Part shown: in pieces, positions 49,713 to 59,202 of the stretch
How the letters are laid out: each line of letters begins with the position of its first letter
How positions within the stretch are numbered: the first letter of the stretch is position 1
Position numbers and translations under genes: made by a program
The notes under the pieces: generated by a model
What the model was told of the DNA's origin: nothing
The model's input: only the letters and a program-made list of their open reading frames with translations
Database searches by the model: none
NCBI GenBank assembly: GCA_024233835.1
Contig: JACKPC010000004.1
Location: 122,001 to 186,000 of the forward strand
DNA length: 64,000 nt
Source of the DNA: Leptospiraceae bacterium
Lineage (GTDB): Bacteria > Spirochaetota > Leptospiria > Leptospirales > Leptospiraceae
Direction of reading: 5' to 3'

Positions 49713-50657
49713 TTATTCCCTGTTTTCCAACCAGCGTTCTGCATCAATTGCTGCCATACAACCCGAACCGGCAGCACTTATAGCCTGACGATACACCTTA
49801 TCCTGAACATCCCCCGCAGCAAAAACTCCTTCGATACTGGTACGGGTAGTTCCGGGTTTTGTTTGAATGTATCCGGTTTCATCAAGCTCCAATATCCCCT
49901 CGAAAATTTCTGTATTGGGTTTATGGCCTATAGCATAAAATAAACCCCCTACAGCTAATTCTTTCACTGAATTATCTACCACATTTTTTAGAACAAGAGA
50001 AGTTAAAGATTTTCCATCTCCTTTAGCTTCTTCGACTACCGTATTCCAGATAATTTCAATCTTGGGATGATTCATAGCTTTATCCTGCATAATCTTGGAA
50101 GCACGAAGTTTATCCCGTCTGTGAACTAAATAAACTTTAGATGCAAATTTGGTCAAATGTGTAGCTTCCTCTACCGCTGAATCCCCTCCACCGATCACTA
50201 CGAGTTCTTTATTTCTATACATAGGCAATGCTCCATCGCAAACCGCACAAGCAGAAATTCCCCTCTGCCAGTATGTATCTTCACCCGCAATATGCATCCT
50301 CCTCGCTGTAGCACCGGTTGCAATAATTACAGCCTCAGCTTCTCTTTCTTCCTCGTCTGTATAGATCTTAAATGGATGCTTCGTAAAATCTACCTTTGTA
50401 ACGGTTTGAGTCAGTATAGTTGTCCCATATTTCTCTGATTGCTTACGAAAAAGCTGGGTCAATTCGGTTCCATCGATTCCATCGGGAAAACCGGGAAAGT
50501 TTTCAACTTCTGTAGTAGTTGTTAACTGTCCGCCTGCTGCAATTCCACCCGCCATAAAACCTTCATACATAATGGGGGAGAGATTTGCTCTCGCTGTATA
50601 AATTGCTGCGGTATGCCCGGCTGGGCCTGAACCGATAATTACAACCTTATCTGCCAT
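49713..50657 (-). CDS. trxB: Thioredoxin reductase
   Basis: This 314-residue flavoprotein has the FAD motif GSGPAGHTAAIYTARA at 9-24, the redox-active CAVC at 137-140, the NADPH motif GGGDSAVEEA near 156 and the C-terminal FAD motif GVFAAGDVQD. Length and motifs are those of bacterial low-molecular-weight thioredoxin reductase, which passes electrons from NADPH to thioredoxin. It is last in the long operon that starts at queG, 20 bases after the MBOAT gene. Confidence 0.95.
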   Translation of the reverse strand: MADKVVIIGSGPAGHTAAIYTARANLSPIMYEGFMAGGIAAGGQLTTTTEVENFPGFPDGIDGTELTQLFRKQSEKYGTTILTQTVTKVDFTKHPFKIYTDEEEREAEAVIIATGATARRMHIAGEDTYWQRGISACAVCDGALPMYRNKELVVIGGGDSAVEEATHLTKFASKVYLVHRRDKLRASKIMQDKAMNHPKIEIIWNTVVEEAKGDGKSLTSLVLKNVVDNSVKELAVGGLFYAIGHKPNTEIFEGILELDETGYIQTKPGTTRTSIEGVFAAGDVQDKVYRQAISAAGSGCMAAIDAERWLENRE

Positions 50658-50677
50658 TTTAGTACCTTCCTATATTC

Positions 50678-52084
50678 TTAAAATTGAAAATAATAAAACT
50701 GTGGACTAACAGTAACCGAGTATATTAAAAAACACAAAATAAGCACAGTCAAAACAGTCACATTCTTTAGTGTTTCATAAAAAAAAGTTTTTGGAATTGT
50801 AAAACTACTTTCTTCGAATATTTCATAAATGATTAATAAGGCTACCGGTATAAGCACCGCGTAAGGTAGCGAAACCATTTTTCCATCTGCAAAAGTAAAA
50901 GCTTTTTGCAAAGAAATCATTACACTTCCCATATCCTTAGAACGAAAAAATAAAGCTCCGAGAGAAAAAAGGGAAAAGGTATATAAAATTCCTATAGGTC
51001 TCGGTATACGCTGAAAAAAAACAGACCAACCTTTTCCTATAAAAAATCTTTCTATAGCAAGAAAAACTGCGTGAAGTAGTCCCCAAAAGAAAAATGTCCA
51101 GGCCGCTCCATGCCAGATTCCTCCGATAACCATAGTTATCATAAGGTTATAATAATTACGAAATTGACTTACCCTGTTCCCTCCAAGCGAAATGTAGATA
51201 TAATCTTTCAACCAACTCGATAGAGAAATATGCCAGCGTGTCCATATTTCGGTATTACTGGCTGCTAAAAAAGGTCTTCGAAAGTTTTCCGGAATGTAAA
51301 ATCCCAATATTTTTCCTGTTCCTATAGCAATATCAGAATAGCCCGAAAAATCACAATAAATTTGTATCGAAAATAAAGCCATAGCTAATATATTGGAAAT
51401 TCCATTGAATGAAGCCGGATCGGCATAAACCGGATCGATTAAACCGGATAAAGGATCAGCAACTATTGTTTTCTTAAAAAAACCCAGTGCCATGATTTCC
51501 ATACCAGTTATAAAATTCTCCCGTTTAAATTCTTTCCTTCCTAAAAACTGCGGAATAAGTACAGATGCACGGATAATCGGTCCGGCAACTAATTGAGGAA
51601 AAAACACAAGAAAGAGAGTGAACTTAAAGAAATTCTTTTCAGATGGGATCTGCCTTCTATATACATCCACTGCGTATGCAATTGCCTGAAAGGTATAAAA
51701 AGAGATACCCAGGGGCAATACGAGGTTTAAGGCTTGAAAACTATTCGAAGGTCTTAAGCCAAATAGATACAAACTATCATAGTAAATAGATCGAAGAAAG
51801 TCTGTGTATTTAAAAAAGAGCAAAAGGGATAAATTAGAAACTAAGCATATAATCAGCCAGAATCTCCTCTGGTGAAGTTTATCCGCTTTTTCAATTTTTA
51901 GAGAAGTATAATATGTAAAGAAAAGCGAACTTAACAATAAAGGTAAAAAAGCAAGTTTTAATGCCGAATAAAAATATAGGGAGGAAACTAATAGGATAAT
52001 CTTTTGCTCCCTTTCTTTTGCTCGAAAATAGAGCAAAAAAACAATGGGTAAGAATATTAGAAAATGCAGCGAATTAAATAACAT
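50678..52084 (-). CDS. MBOAT-family O-acyltransferase (AlgI-like)
   Basis: This 468-residue protein has about ten membrane segments and the MBOAT signature: FRRPFLAASNTEIWTRWHISL and the catalytic-His region GGIWHGAAWTFFFWGLLHA. It would move acyl (often acetyl) groups across the membrane to an exported polysaccharide or other surface product. The upstream gene encodes an SGNH-type partner, as in alginate-acetylation-like modules. Substrate unknown. Confidence 0.88.
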   Translation of the reverse strand: MLFNSLHFLIFLPIVFLLYFRAKEREQKIILLVSSLYFYSALKLAFLPLLLSSLFFTYYTSLKIEKADKLHQRRFWLIICLVSNLSLLLFFKYTDFLRSIYYDSLYLFGLRPSNSFQALNLVLPLGISFYTFQAIAYAVDVYRRQIPSEKNFFKFTLFLVFFPQLVAGPIIRASVLIPQFLGRKEFKRENFITGMEIMALGFFKKTIVADPLSGLIDPVYADPASFNGISNILAMALFSIQIYCDFSGYSDIAIGTGKILGFYIPENFRRPFLAASNTEIWTRWHISLSSWLKDYIYISLGGNRVSQFRNYYNLMITMVIGGIWHGAAWTFFFWGLLHAVFLAIERFFIGKGWSVFFQRIPRPIGILYTFSLFSLGALFFRSKDMGSVMISLQKAFTFADGKMVSLPYAVLIPVALLIIYEIFEESSFTIPKTFFYETLKNVTVLTVLILCFLIYSVTVSPQFYYFQF

Positions 52085-53233
52085 TTATGGTAACACTTCC
52101 CTGGTTTTATTAAGCAATAATTTATAAATCCATTCATGTCCGAGTTTGGTATAATGCTCATCTCCGTAAATATAATAAGGCCTGGCATTCCTTCTTCCCT
52201 CTTTATCTAACATTAGATGCGTATATTCGTTTAAATCTATTATATCTACACCTCTTTTTAGCAATTCCTCTTTTAAGGAAAGTAAATAAGCATATCTATC
52301 ATGATACTTACCCTGTTGCGAACAGGTTGCTGTCTGATTTCCAATAGAGGTAAGAGGCATCACCAGTTTTATTTTGTGTTTTTTCGTAACATCTATAATA
52401 GCGTCTATTGATTGCAAAATATAGTCCGGAATAGGGAACTTTGTAGGCGTATTTTTACATTCTCCTTCTGGAAGTTCTACTGGTGTATTTTGTAATTCTT
52501 GAATACTTATATTCTTCTTCATAAGAAACTCAGAAAAGAAAGAGTAATCCTTCCAGCTAAATAAGGTTTTTTTTATATTTAAAATTGGTTCAAGAACATT
52601 AGTCAGGAACCGATAACGTAATTGCTCCTGACTCAACTTCAAAGCCAGTAATAAGTAACTATTCTTCGTCATAAAAAATTGATATTTAAACATATTATAA
52701 TGTTTTTTAGATTGAGTTCTTTTTTGAAAATCCAGTTCATCAATATCATCTCCGGGACTCGGCAAATAATATAGTAATTTGACATTTAACAGTGGAAGCT
52801 GTTTTTTTAACTTCAAAGCAATAGCACTCGGACCATAAGCATCTACAGCCAAATTTACAGACTGGTATTTTATTCCATTAGAATCCTTGTATGAATTTAG
52901 TTTCTGACAAAATGTATCTTCATCATCGACACCAAAACCCATAGTGATAGAATCTCCGATACAGGCAATTTGAGGCAAGGTATTATCTACTTCTTCGATT
53001 CCTCGAAGTCCCATTTTATTAATGCTCACCTTCATCGTAAAGTAGTCCATAAAATGTTTTACTCTTACACTAACTCCCGGTTCAAAATCTACAAAATATT
53101 CCGGATCAAACCTGTGATAAGCTTTTTGAATCCAATAATATTGCAGGGCTTCCGGCTGTATTAGTCTCAAAGAAAATTCTGTAAGAAAACAGGCAAGTAG
53201 TAATAGTAATATGATATAGGCTGCTTTTCTCAT
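52085..53233 (-). CDS. SGNH-hydrolase-type protein, partner of MBOAT
   Basis: This 382-residue protein has an N-terminal membrane or signal segment (about 4-20). The GDSITMGFG block holds the Ser-containing motif and YIYGDEHYTKLGHEW the late Asp-His pair of SGNH enzymes. It abuts the MBOAT gene with no gap. In such pairs the membrane protein hands acyl groups to the periplasmic SGNH protein, which transfers them to the acceptor. The exact acceptor is not visible here. Confidence 0.72.
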   Translation of the reverse strand: MRKAAYIILLLLLACFLTEFSLRLIQPEALQYYWIQKAYHRFDPEYFVDFEPGVSVRVKHFMDYFTMKVSINKMGLRGIEEVDNTLPQIACIGDSITMGFGVDDEDTFCQKLNSYKDSNGIKYQSVNLAVDAYGPSAIALKLKKQLPLLNVKLLYYLPSPGDDIDELDFQKRTQSKKHYNMFKYQFFMTKNSYLLLALKLSQEQLRYRFLTNVLEPILNIKKTLFSWKDYSFFSEFLMKKNISIQELQNTPVELPEGECKNTPTKFPIPDYILQSIDAIIDVTKKHKIKLVMPLTSIGNQTATCSQQGKYHDRYAYLLSLKEELLKRGVDIIDLNEYTHLMLDKEGRRNARPYYIYGDEHYTKLGHEWIYKLLLNKTREVLP

Positions 53234-53236
53234 CTG

Positions 53237-53815
53237 TTACTTCCCTTCCTTTCTCTTTTTTGCCAGGGATAGGGCTTTATCCGATAAATTCTGTGATTGT
53301 AAACATAATAAATATGGTCGTGGAAAAATTTTAAAATATAGATTTTCTTTTTCCTCCATGAACACTTTCATCTGTTTAGCATTCTTGGATCCCGGCTCAG
53401 AAATGCAGTCCATAAGCTCAGTTATCATAGTAGCTTCATCCTGACTTAAACTTTTTCTTGCATCATAAAGCATTTTCTTCACTTTTTCAGTTTCTCCAAG
53501 GATAAGATAAAGGTCAAATAATTTTGCAAGTATCTCTTTATCATCAGAATTTTCATGCCTTGCCTTTTCAAGGTAAGAAATAGCCACCTGCAAAGAATCT
53601 ATACTTTCAGAAAGAATAAAACCCAGCTTTTTATTTGCTGAAAAAGATGAATCATTTATTTTTAAAATTCGGGTATAATAATAAAAAGCTTCTTCCTTCT
53701 TCCCTTCCTTTTCTAATTCCAGGGCATTCTTTTCCAGGGCTTTTTCTCTTCCACAATAGCTGAGCGAGCTAAAAAGTAAAATAAACACTAATAACTTAAA
53801 TTTTTTCTGAGGCAT
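53237..53815 (-). CDS. TPR-containing lipoprotein
   Basis: The 192 residues have a lipoprotein signal (LLFSSLSYC, Cys about 21) and two or three TPR-like helix pairs in residues 30-125. TPR lipoproteins often scaffold envelope complexes. It lies 3 bases before the SGNH gene and 4 bases after ubiD, so it may assist the acyl-transfer pair. Confidence 0.65.
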   Translation of the reverse strand: MPQKKFKLLVFILLFSSLSYCGREKALEKNALELEKEGKKEEAFYYYTRILKINDSSFSANKKLGFILSESIDSLQVAISYLEKARHENSDDKEILAKLFDLYLILGETEKVKKMLYDARKSLSQDEATMITELMDCISEPGSKNAKQMKVFMEEKENLYFKIFPRPYLLCLQSQNLSDKALSLAKKRKEGK

Positions 53816-53819
53816 ATAC

Positions 53820-55595
53820 TTAACCTATTGAATCAATAATTTTCCCAAATCGTTCTTCCACCTTTTTCACAATTCCCAAGTCTTCCCGGAGAACTTTTGG
53901 ATACCAGTCTTTTAACCTGCAATCCACAACAATAGGGGCTTTATACGAAAGATGGTTTCGAATCACTTCATAACGAGCATACACATCCCCGGCCGGCTCA
54001 AACCTGGTGAAAATAGTCCATAAAAAACTATGTGACGAATTACAGGCTTCTTCTACATCATCTACAAGAAATACAAAAATAAACCCCTCTATACATTTTT
54101 CTTCTAACAGCTTATCGGCCATCAAATCTCCTTTCTTGTAGATCTCTGATGAAACGCATAAAACACCGGGACAAAAAACTTTAGCTCTTTTAAAAACATT
54201 AGATTGAAAATTACCCAAAAACTCCTCTTTTAATACATTACGTTTTTCTCCAACTCCCAAAAGAAGCATTTTACTTCCGCTATTAACAGCCGGGCCGGTA
54301 TAGTCAAGTGTATCCTGAGAAATATTAGCAAATATATGAATGTCTGTTGATACATTGATTCGTTCTAATACAGTAATAAAGGCTTTTTTGAAATCTTTCA
54401 ATTCCACATTTACGTTAGTAACCATTAAGCATTTTGAAAGTGATAAATGTCCTTCGCCTAAAATTCTTAAGGCTGCGGTAAATGCTTCTTTAGGATAGCG
54501 CTCTTTTACTACAGCAGCAGCAAGGGTATGAACCCCGGACTCCTCATAGGCCCATACAGATAAAACTTTTGGCATCACAAGAGGAAACATGGGGGAGAGC
54601 AAATCCTGTAAATATTCAGCTATATAATGGTCTTCCTGGGGAGGACGACCGACCACTGTTGCAGGCCAGATTGCATTTTTTCTGTGGTATATATTTTTTA
54701 CCTTAAATACGGGGTAATCATGCCGGAGAGCATAATAGCCGTAATGGTCTCCAAATGGCCCTTCGGGTCGCAATTCATCGGGTGGAATCTCTCCCACCAA
54801 CATGAAATCAGCATCTGATACAATAGGTAGAGAAGATATAGCCAAATCTTTTGTAGTTTTTAACTTTTCTCCCAGTAAAAGAGAAGCAATTAGAAGTTCA
54901 CTTAATTCTTCCGGAAGGGGGGCTACCGCGGCTATAGTTAGGGCCGGAGGTCCTCCTACATAAATATGACAGGGCAAACTTTCCTTCTTTTGTTTGGCTT
55001 CATAATGATGAAAACCTCCTCCGCGATGAATTTGGATATGCATACCGGTTGTGAGTTCATCATGAAACTGAATCCTATACATACCCAAATTTCCCTTACC
55101 ATTATTCGGGCTCTGGGTATACACTAAAGGAAGTGTTACAAAACGTCCTCCATCTTCAGGCCAGGAACGAAGAGCCGGGAGCTTAAAAACATTGGGGGGA
55201 TCTATTTTGCTTTGTAAAATTTCCGAAGAGATAGGCGAAATTTTCTTTGTTCCTACCCGCAAGCCTTGCAGCGCCAGATTACGCGCATTCCATAACTTCT
55301 TAAAACTGGGTGGCATAATTTCAGAAGCGAGTCTTGCCAGTTCTTGAACCAGTTCTATAGGTTTTCGTCCAAAAGCCAGTTCAATCCGTTTTTCTGAGCC
55401 ATATAAATTTGTAGCCACCGGAAATTCAGAACCTTTCACCTTTAAAAAAAAGAGAGCCGGTCCTTTCTTTGCCACTACCCTTCTCTGTATTTCAGCAATT
55501 TCCAAATCCGGATCCACTTCCTCTTCAATTACAAGAAGTTCTTTTTCTTTGTGTAAGACTTTGATAAAGTCTCCGGTAGAACGTAACTTAATCAT
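53820..55595 (-). CDS. ubiD: UbiD-family decarboxylase
   Basis: This 591-residue protein matches UbiD with YRIQFHDELTTGMHIQIHRGGGFHHY in its middle (prenyl-FMN binding region) and GPFGDHYGYYALRH further on. UbiD enzymes use prenylated FMN to decarboxylate 4-hydroxy-3-polyprenylbenzoate and related acids in quinone synthesis. It is longer than the E. coli enzyme by about 95 residues. ATG 55595 is preferred over GTG 55601 because of AGGAG spacing. It overlaps the mutY end by 8 bases. UbiX is not in this window. Confidence 0.88.
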   Translation of the reverse strand: MIKLRSTGDFIKVLHKEKELLVIEEEVDPDLEIAEIQRRVVAKKGPALFFLKVKGSEFPVATNLYGSEKRIELAFGRKPIELVQELARLASEIMPPSFKKLWNARNLALQGLRVGTKKISPISSEILQSKIDPPNVFKLPALRSWPEDGGRFVTLPLVYTQSPNNGKGNLGMYRIQFHDELTTGMHIQIHRGGGFHHYEAKQKKESLPCHIYVGGPPALTIAAVAPLPEELSELLIASLLLGEKLKTTKDLAISSLPIVSDADFMLVGEIPPDELRPEGPFGDHYGYYALRHDYPVFKVKNIYHRKNAIWPATVVGRPPQEDHYIAEYLQDLLSPMFPLVMPKVLSVWAYEESGVHTLAAAVVKERYPKEAFTAALRILGEGHLSLSKCLMVTNVNVELKDFKKAFITVLERINVSTDIHIFANISQDTLDYTGPAVNSGSKMLLLGVGEKRNVLKEEFLGNFQSNVFKRAKVFCPGVLCVSSEIYKKGDLMADKLLEEKCIEGFIFVFLVDDVEEACNSSHSFLWTIFTRFEPAGDVYARYEVIRNHLSYKAPIVVDCRLKDWYPKVLREDLGIVKKVEERFGKIIDSIG

Positions 55596-56667
55596 TTGCA
55601 CTCACTCCTTTTCCCTGGAGTTTTATTATTTTTTTGGCTATTGATGAAGGAAATTCATTTATAAGATCTTTTTTATCTATCCATTTATAATCTATGCTTT
55701 TTAATAATTCTTTCATAAACTGAATACTGCTTGCCTGAGTAGTATAAACTTCTGTTTGAATATCATATTTAGTAATGGAATGTTTAAAAAAACCTTTCAT
55801 TTTATGAAAAGAGAAACTCTTCAGTAATTGCCTGCAGGTTTCTGTATTCCGATAAGCTTCACCTTCTTTCTGATTTTGAGCTAAGAAAGGTAGAGAATAA
55901 ATAGTTTTAAAAAACATTCGTTCTCCCTCTTTTAAGAGTAATAGTTTATTCGAATATTCTATTATATAAAATTTTAAAACCAGAGCTATTTTTTCTTTCT
56001 CTTTTTTCGTTACAGGTAGAAGATGAGCTTTGCTCTCTTTTTTTGCCAGACAATCCCGTTTTAAAGGGCAGTGCTCGCAAGTCGGAGTTTGCGTACAGAC
56101 AAGAGCACCGAGTTCCATCATTGCCTGATTGTGATCCCCCGATTTAGCCTGGTTTAAAAAACTATCAGCCAGTTCTTGCAATTCTTTATGAGATTTTGGT
56201 AAAGTAATATCTTTTTCATAAAGAAAAAAACGAGACAGAACCCGCTTTACATTTCCATCTAACACAGCATAAGGCTTATCTAATGCAATGGATAATACAG
56301 CTCTGGCTGTATAAGGACCGATGCCCGGAATTTTCAGGGCTTCACTTAAAGTTTCAGGAAAAACTCCTCCGCAATCTTTTTGTATATACCTGGCAGCCTT
56401 ATGAAGATTTAAAGCCCGGCTGTAGTAGCCCAGACCTTTCCAGTATTGCAAAACTTCCTCTTCTTTGGAGTTCGCTAAAGTTTGTATAGAAGGAAAACGC
56501 TGCATAAAGTTTTGATAGGAAGGTAACATATGGGCTACACGGGTTTGCTGTAACATAATCTCACTTACCCATATGCGGTACACTTCAGGGTTTTTTCTGA
56601 AAGGAAGTTCTCTTCGGTTTTCATAAAACCATTGTAATAATTTATCCTGTATGATCTCTTGTTTCAT
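55588..56667 (-). CDS. mutY: Adenine DNA glycosylase
   Basis: The 359 residues contain catalytic E36 (SEIMLQQTRV), the HhH region IPGIGPYTARA, catalytic D136 (VLDGNVKRV) and four cluster cysteines C190, C196, C199 and C205. The C-terminal third is a NUDIX-like recognition domain. It removes adenine mispaired with 8-oxoguanine. The start overlaps the queG end by 4 bases. Confidence 0.93.
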   Translation of the reverse strand: MKQEIIQDKLLQWFYENRRELPFRKNPEVYRIWVSEIMLQQTRVAHMLPSYQNFMQRFPSIQTLANSKEEEVLQYWKGLGYYSRALNLHKAARYIQKDCGGVFPETLSEALKIPGIGPYTARAVLSIALDKPYAVLDGNVKRVLSRFFLYEKDITLPKSHKELQELADSFLNQAKSGDHNQAMMELGALVCTQTPTCEHCPLKRDCLAKKESKAHLLPVTKKEKEKIALVLKFYIIEYSNKLLLLKEGERMFFKTIYSLPFLAQNQKEGEAYRNTETCRQLLKSFSFHKMKGFFKHSITKYDIQTEVYTTQASSIQFMKELLKSIDYKWIDKKDLINEFPSSIAKKIIKLQGKGVSAND

Positions 56668-57590
56668 TCTGATTTCAGATTTCTTAGAAATTGCTTATAT
56701 GAAATTCTTTGCATGGCTGAGGTCCGGACCAGGTTTAAAAATTCTTCTTCAGTAAGCTTTTTTAGTTTTTCACGGCTCATCGTTTTCCATTCTGATTTGA
56801 CGTAAAAATCCTTTTCTTCTGTAAACAATTTACTTCCTCTTTTTTCCCGGTTCCAGGGACAAACTTCCTGACAAATATCACAACCATATACCCAACCGGA
56901 TAAATCTTTTTTTGTTTCCTTTGAAAATTCTTCTTCTTTATTTTCGATAGTCAAATAAGAGATACATTTCCTGGCATCTATTTTATATTCTTCTAATGCA
57001 CCAGTCGGACAGGCATCCACACACTTGCGACAGGTTCCACACCTATCAGGATGTAATTGATTTGTTTTTTCAAGTTCCACTTCAGAAAGAATTACACTCA
57101 AAAAGAAAAAAGAACCTCTATCCGAATGAATCAGGTTGGTATTCTTACCAATCCAACCGAGTCCCGCTTCCCTGCCTAAAATTTTTTCTGCAACAGGTAA
57201 GCTATCAACGCCCTGTCTGAATTTTTTTTCAGGAAATCTTTCTCGTAGAAATTGAAGAATAGGAAGAGATTTTTGTTTGATTATAGTATGGTAATCTTTT
57301 CCCAGAGCATAGGAAGAAATTTTAAAATCCAGCGTTTGTTTTATACGAGAATACTGAACGTCTCTATATAAAATTCCGAGGACAATCACCGAGGCCACTT
57401 CAAAGCCGAGAGATTCAAAATTAAGTCGTAAATGCTTATTTTTCTCAAACCAGGACATAGAACCATAACGTTTTTCTTCAATCCAGAGATTAATATTCTC
57501 CTTATCTTTTTCAGGTATCACAGCAGGGGCAATACCAAAAAGTTGAAAGCCCCGGGATCTGGCTAATTCTTTTAAAGTGTTTATTTCCAT
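56664..57590 (-). CDS. queG: Epoxyqueuosine reductase
   Basis: The 308 residues include an N-terminal cobalamin-binding domain and two ferredoxin-like [4Fe-4S] motifs: CGTCRKCVDACPTGAL and CDICQEVCPW. It performs the last step of queuosine synthesis in tRNA. The HEAT-repeat tail found in longer members is absent, as in many bacteria. It is the first gene of the operon running to trxB. Confidence 0.92.
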   Translation of the reverse strand: MEINTLKELARSRGFQLFGIAPAVIPEKDKENINLWIEEKRYGSMSWFEKNKHLRLNFESLGFEVASVIVLGILYRDVQYSRIKQTLDFKISSYALGKDYHTIIKQKSLPILQFLRERFPEKKFRQGVDSLPVAEKILGREAGLGWIGKNTNLIHSDRGSFFFLSVILSEVELEKTNQLHPDRCGTCRKCVDACPTGALEEYKIDARKCISYLTIENKEEEFSKETKKDLSGWVYGCDICQEVCPWNREKRGSKLFTEEKDFYVKSEWKTMSREKLKKLTEEEFLNLVRTSAMQRISYKQFLRNLKSE

Positions 57591-57699
57591 AAAAACATCA
57601 ATACCGAGAATTACTAATTATCCGGTTTCTATTCATAATAAATAGCTTGTCAAAGCCCGAAAAACCTGCAAGAATAATAAACTAAAGAAAAGGCAGAAA

Positions 57700-58116
57700 A
57701 TGGACTCTTCAGAACTCGAACAATTCCTAAAGAACTTAAAGTATAGCGAACTCGATACCGAAGGATTTCTTCTACAATTAGAAAAGAAAATCATAGAACA
57801 CCAGAACATTTTGCATAAACTATTTCAAATGGTTTCAAAACATTTACCCGGCTCAAAAGAAACTTCTTTCGAAGAAGGAGCTCTTGCAGCTTTACTTGGA
57901 TGCTTGCAGGGTTTCGCAGAAAGAGAACTAGATCCATTAACAAAACAGCATATCTCCATTTTCCGAGAAGTATTAGGGGAGATTCATGAAGTCTATACAG
58001 ACATACAATACAAAATTCCGGACAGAGAAACCTGGCTACAAGAATGCTATGACTATGGAATCAAATCAGTATACTACCTTGATTGGAAACTATACCTCAG
58101 CCAAATTTTATACTAA
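57700..58116 (+). CDS. Unknown helical protein
   Basis: The 138 residues are helical and acidic with no recognised family. It is transcribed divergently from queG, with a 109-base shared promoter region, and its end overlaps map by 4 bases. AAGGCAG lies before the ATG. A spirochaete-specific cytoplasmic protein is likely. Confidence 0.6.
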   Translation: MDSSELEQFLKNLKYSELDTEGFLLQLEKKIIEHQNILHKLFQMVSKHLPGSKETSFEEGALAALLGCLQGFAERELDPLTKQHISIFREVLGEIHEVYTDIQYKIPDRETWLQECYDYGIKSVYYLDWKLYLSQILY

Positions 58117-58868
58117 GAACTGAGAGTTAAGACCTCATAACCGGATTCAGTCACCAGAACCGTATGTTCAAACTGAGCCGAAAATTTTCCATCTTTTGTA
58201 CGGACAGTCCACTTATCCTGCTTATCAAAATCAACCTGCCAGGTACCCAAATTTACCATCGGTTCAATGGTAAAAGTCATGCCAGGACTGAGTTTCGGTA
58301 AAAGTCCTTTTTGCTTAAAATGGGGAATCTGAGGGTCTTCATGGAACTTACGTCCAATCCCGTGCCCCATTAAATCTCTTACAATCCCATAGCCTTTCGG
58401 GGTAAGATATTCATCAATTGCATTAGATATATCGTTAATACGATTACCGGGTTTTACCTGCTCTATTCCCAACCACATTGCTTTTTTTGTATCTTCGACA
58501 AGAAGTCTTATTTCATCCGGAACTTCCCCAATAATAAAAGTTTTAGAAGTATCTCCATGATAACCATTCACAATAGGAGTAACATCAACATTAATGATAT
58601 CACCCTCTTTTACGACTTCTTCTTTTTTGGGAATTCCATGACAGACAACATTATTAATGGAAGTGCAAATTGCTTTAGGAAAACCCCGGTAATTCAGGGG
58701 AGCGGAACGAGCACCCCGCTTGGTTGTATACTGATGGCAAAGGTCGTTTAATTCCTGGGTTGAAATACCGGGTTTTACAAAAGGTTCAATATATTCCAAA
58801 AGCTGTGCAGCAAACTTTCCCGCTGCACGCATTCTTTCAATTTCAGCTTTATTTTTTATGTGAATCAA
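58113..58868 (-). CDS. map: Methionine aminopeptidase, type I
   Basis: This 251-residue protein has the five metal ligands D95, D106, H169, E202 and E234 and the substrate-facing H77 and H176. It removes the initiator Met from new proteins. It lacks the N-terminal extension of longer forms. It follows the histone-fold gene by 13 bases and overlaps the 3' end of the plus-strand gene. Confidence 0.95.
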   Translation of the reverse strand: MIHIKNKAEIERMRAAGKFAAQLLEYIEPFVKPGISTQELNDLCHQYTTKRGARSAPLNYRGFPKAICTSINNVVCHGIPKKEEVVKEGDIINVDVTPIVNGYHGDTSKTFIIGEVPDEIRLLVEDTKKAMWLGIEQVKPGNRINDISNAIDEYLTPKGYGIVRDLMGHGIGRKFHEDPQIPHFKQKGLLPKLSPGMTFTIEPMVNLGTWQVDFDKQDKWTVRTKDGKFSAQFEHTVLVTESGYEVLTLSS

Positions 58869-58881
58869 AATCCTACTTCAA

Positions 58882-59076
58882 TTACAGATCAGCAGCTTTA
58901 ACAGTACTTCTTTTATTTGCTTTTGTTCTTTCAAGGGCTTCATCGATAAGTTTGTATACTTTTTCGTTTAAGCCTTCTATTGCTTCAGCCGAAGTCATAA
59001 AGTCTTTTGACTTTATATAAGCTTTTACTTTACTTGCAACCAGTAGTGCATCTCTCTCAGTTTTTTCTTTAGCCAT
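58882..59076 (-). CDS. Bacterial histone-fold protein
   Basis: The 64 residues fit a single histone fold: helix 1 (ALLVASKVKAYIK), long helix 2 (AIEGLNEKVYKLIDEALERTKAN) and the loop plus helix 3 signature RSTVKAADL. Bdellovibrio and Leptospira are known to carry such short histones, which bind DNA and are abundant. It is upstream of map, 13 bases away, and follows the giant coiled-coil gene by 127 bases. Fold call from sequence pattern; DNA binding is inferred. Confidence 0.75.
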   Translation of the reverse strand: MAKEKTERDALLVASKVKAYIKSKDFMTSAEAIEGLNEKVYKLIDEALERTKANKRSTVKAADL

Positions 59077-59202
59077 TTAAATTCCTCACTCTTCTTAATG
59101 ATTCCTGCTACTTAATGCAGCCATTAGAGTTAAACTACGAACCAACCTAAAAACAGGTATATATTTAGAAAACCAAAATTTCTGTTTAAAAGGCCTTATT
59201 CC

